Assembly: GCF_029167375.1 (NCBI RefSeq)
Contig: NZ_JARFTP010000015.1
Span: 1 to 64,000, forward strand
DNA from: Tsukamurella sp. 8F
GTDB taxonomy: Bacteria; Actinomycetota; Actinomycetes; Mycobacteriales; Mycobacteriaceae
Direction: 5' to 3'
DNA length: 64,000 bases
Shown: positions 62,365 through 64,000 of the stretch, piece by piece
How positions within the stretch are numbered: the stretch's first letter is position 1
Layout of the letters: every line of letters starts with the position of its first letter
Program-made: the position numbers and the translations under genes
Notes under the pieces: model-generated
Databases searched by the model: none
Told to the model about the DNA's origin: nothing
The model's input: the letters and a program-made list of their open reading frames with translations, nothing else

Positions 62365-63305
62365 TCCGTCCTCACTCCGCGCACCACCCATTCGAACGCG
62401 GTGGCCTCCGAGCGCGCCCCCTGGGCGGCCTTCGACCGTCCTGGCTCGCCGACATCGGCGAGTAGCGCATCGGCTATCCCCACCAGCTCCGTCAGCACGG
62501 CGGGCGTGAACCAGGGCGGACGCAGCGCGAACAACAGATCCTCCGTCGATGCGTTACCGCTCGCGCCGGGTGCGAACGGACAGCCTCCCAGGCCGCCGAG
62601 GGCACCGTCGACCACGGACGCACCCGCCGCCACCGCAGCGAGGCTGTTCGCCACGCCCATGCCCCAGGTGTCGTGGCCGTGGAAGATCATGCGCCGCGGC
62701 GGCGATTCCGACCGCACCGTCTCGAACAGCTCCGCCACCTGCGTAGGCACCGCCTGTCCGAGGGTGTCCGCGAGGACGATGTCGGTCGCCGCGGCAGTGC
62801 GGTCATCGGCGGCGATCGCGGTCACCCGCGACGGATCGACGTATCCCTCGAACGGGCATGTGAGCGCTGTCGCGACGCACAGCTGGATGGTCCCGCCCAC
62901 GTCGGCGGCGCGCGCGGCGGCCTCGGGGAACGCGGCGACACTGGCCTCTGTGGTGCGCCCGATGTTGGCGCGATTGTGGGCGTCGGTGGCGGACAGGCAG
63001 TACTGGAAGTTCCGCACGCCCGCTGCGGCGGCCTTCTCGACATGGCGCGGCGTCGCGACCCACACGTAGCAGCGCGCCAGTTCTTCCGGGGTCAGCGCAG
63101 CGATCACGTCGAGGGTGTCCGCCATCGGGGGCACCAGATCGCCGCGCGCCATCGATCCCACCTCGAGATACGGGATGCCCAACGCGAGAAGGTGTCTCGC
63201 GATCTCGACCTTGCGCTCCGTCCGGAGCAGCTTCCCGGTCAGCTGCAGGCCGTCGCGCAGGGTGACGTCGCGGAGCTCAGCGACCGGGCTGAACGTGCGG
63301 CTCAC
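62361..63305 (-). CDS. HMG-CoA lyase-like enzyme
   Basis: This 314-residue TIM-barrel enzyme belongs to the DRE-TIM HMGL family. Motifs: RDVTLRDGLQLTGKLLRTERKVEIARHLLALGIPYLEVGS at residues 12-51 (the RD(V)TLRDG metal-binding signature), CLSATDAHNRANIGRTT, VLADTLGQAVPTQVAEL, FHGHDTWGMGVANSLAAVAAGASVVDGALGGLGGCPFAPGASGNASTEDLLF with the HxH and the Cys-rich GGCPFAPGA loop. It cleaves a 3-hydroxy-3-methylglutaryl- or related acyl-CoA. The CoA-transferase upstream, ATGA-coupled, would activate the free acid, implying a two-step catabolic route (inference). Confidence 0.88.
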   Translation of the reverse strand: MSRTFSPVAELRDVTLRDGLQLTGKLLRTERKVEIARHLLALGIPYLEVGSMARGDLVPPMADTLDVIAALTPEELARCYVWVATPRHVEKAAAAGVRNFQYCLSATDAHNRANIGRTTEASVAAFPEAAARAADVGGTIQLCVATALTCPFEGYVDPSRVTAIAADDRTAAATDIVLADTLGQAVPTQVAELFETVRSESPPRRMIFHGHDTWGMGVANSLAAVAAGASVVDGALGGLGGCPFAPGASGNASTEDLLFALRPPWFTPAVLTELVGIADALLADVGEPGRSKAAQGARSEATAFEWVVRGVRTE

Positions 63306-64000
63306 GGCTCCTCCGTTCCGAGCAGATCACGGAGCACCTCGGCGGTGTGCTCGCCGAGGTCCGGCCCGACGTTGCGGATGGACAGCGATCGTCCGCCCAG
63401 AACCGGAACGATGCCCGGGAAGCCCACGGAAACAGGAGCGTCCCCGCCCACGTCGACCTCGAACTCCTGGATCATGTTGCGAGCCTTGTACTGTTCGTCT
63501 GCGACGATGTCCGAGGCGGAATAGATGGGGCCGGACGGGACGCCCGCCTCGTCGAGGATGCGCAGGGCCTCGTCGGCGGTGAGTGTGCGCGACCACGCGC
63601 CGATGGCCGTGTCGAGCTCCTCCCGACGATCCCAGCGTCCCGCATTCGTCTGCAGCCCAGGGTCTTCCGCGAGGTCTGGGCGGCCGATCGTCCGCATGTA
63701 GCGCCCGTAGATCGCGTCGCCGTTGCCACCGATGATGATGCTGCGGCCGTCCGCCGTCGGGTACGCGTTCGACGGGGCGATGCCCTCCATCCGGCCGCCG
63801 ACCCGCTCACGCTGCACCCCGTAGGCGAGGTAGTCGGGGACGAGGGATTCCATGACGGAAAGGATCGCCTCGTTGAGCGCTACATCGATGACCCGCTGGT
63901 CGAGCGCGACCCGGCCCGCGTCCCGGTTGCGATAGGACTCACGCTGGAAGAGGGACATGACGGTGCCGAACGCGGCGTAGATACCGGCGATCGAGTCGCC
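63302..64000 (-). CDS. CaiB/BaiF family III CoA-transferase (5' end beyond window)
   Basis: The visible 232 residues are the C-terminal two-thirds of a family III CoA-transferase. Landmarks: GDSIAGIYAAFGTVMSLFQRE at the edge, ALNEAILSVMESLVPDYLAYG, the domain-swap region RMEGIAPSNAYPTADGRSIIIGG, RWDRREELDTAIGAWSRTLTADEALRILDEAGVPSGPIYSASDIVADEQYKARNMI, and C-terminal GEHTAEVLRDLLG. The catalytic Asp lies in the missing N-terminal part. Such enzymes move CoA between carboxylic acids. It is the first gene (in transcription order) of the lyase/dehydrogenase operon; the next gene overlaps its stop by 4 bases. Confidence 0.92.
   Translation of the reverse strand, partial: GDSIAGIYAAFGTVMSLFQRESYRNRDAGRVALDQRVIDVALNEAILSVMESLVPDYLAYGVQRERVGGRMEGIAPSNAYPTADGRSIIIGGNGDAIYGRYMRTIGRPDLAEDPGLQTNAGRWDRREELDTAIGAWSRTLTADEALRILDEAGVPSGPIYSASDIVADEQYKARNMIQEFEVDVGGDAPVSVGFPGIVPVLGGRSLSIRNVGPDLGEHTAEVLRDLLGTEEP

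Overview
The window comes from a GC-rich actinobacterium, most likely a mycolate-containing member of the Mycobacteriales such as a Tsukamurella- or Gordonia-like genome. The genus is my inference. The evidence is the very high GC, many GTG starts, a secreted PE-PPE domain protein, an LGFP-repeat lipoprotein, a deazaflavin oxidoreductase-type protein, and a backbone order recalling the Mycobacterium tuberculosis region Rv3721c to Rv3772. That order is dnaX, 4.5S RNA, the Rv3722c-type aminotransferase, tRNA-Ser, the PolDom/LigC pair, TadA with its partner and TyrA, tRNA-Ser/tRNA-Arg, and the Pat aminotransferase.

Layout. 1-6.5 kb is housekeeping: the start of dnaX, a TetR/oxidoreductase/MpaB-like cassette, a GT87 mannosyltransferase, an aminotransferase, SRP RNA and tRNA-Ser(GGA). 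6.5-11.3 kb looks like a decayed island at the 3' end of that tRNA. It is bounded by an imperfect copy of the tRNA end and holds a SARP regulator, a small secreted protein, a DUF2510-like membrane protein and a second GT87 enzyme. 11.4-17.7 kb encodes envelope and secreted proteins (LGFP lipoprotein, anchored hydrolase, VanX-like dipeptidase, phytase-like lipoprotein, PE-PPE protein, lipoprotein). 17.8-19.9 kb holds an NHEJ-type polymerase and DNA ligase. 20.0-24.9 kb holds GluQRS, converging on a 1356-residue MMPL transporter fused to a tRNA-guanine transglycosylase-like domain that lacks the usual zinc cysteines. 25-30 kb holds a lipoprotein, a membrane protein, tRNA-Ser(CGA), TadA, TyrA and small conserved proteins.

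30.5-38.4 kb holds a CocE-type hydrolase, DJ-1/AraC proteins, an ion-channel-like protein and a GAF regulator with its aldehyde dehydrogenase. After tRNA-Ser(GCT) and tRNA-Arg(ACG) comes a TerD-nuclease fusion (39.0-41.0 kb). 41-48.7 kb holds Pat, a thioesterase, an acyltransferase, DUF779, a second GlxA-type regulator, an MFS transporter and a zinc-ribbon protein. 48.9-51.8 kb is a three-gene extracytosolic flavin system (FMN-binding lipoprotein, ApbE, membrane flavin reductase).

52.0-60.8 kb is a tellurite-resistance-type (Ter) locus: TerD, a TerC/DUF475 protein, a helical protein, a CitE-like C-C lyase, two phosphoribosyltransferase-like enzymes (TRSP type and StiP type), a HAD phosphatase and a tandem TerD protein. 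The genes from the helical protein onward are stop/start coupled, so they probably make or sense a small metabolite together with TerD/TerC. The window ends with two small secreted-protein genes, at least one damaged, and a D-hydroxyacid dehydrogenase / HMG-CoA lyase-like / CoA-transferase operon cut by the right edge.

The strongest candidates for undescribed biology are the MMPL-TGT fusion with its lost zinc site, the TerD-PD-(D/E)XK fusion beside tRNA-Arg, and the coupled Ter locus.
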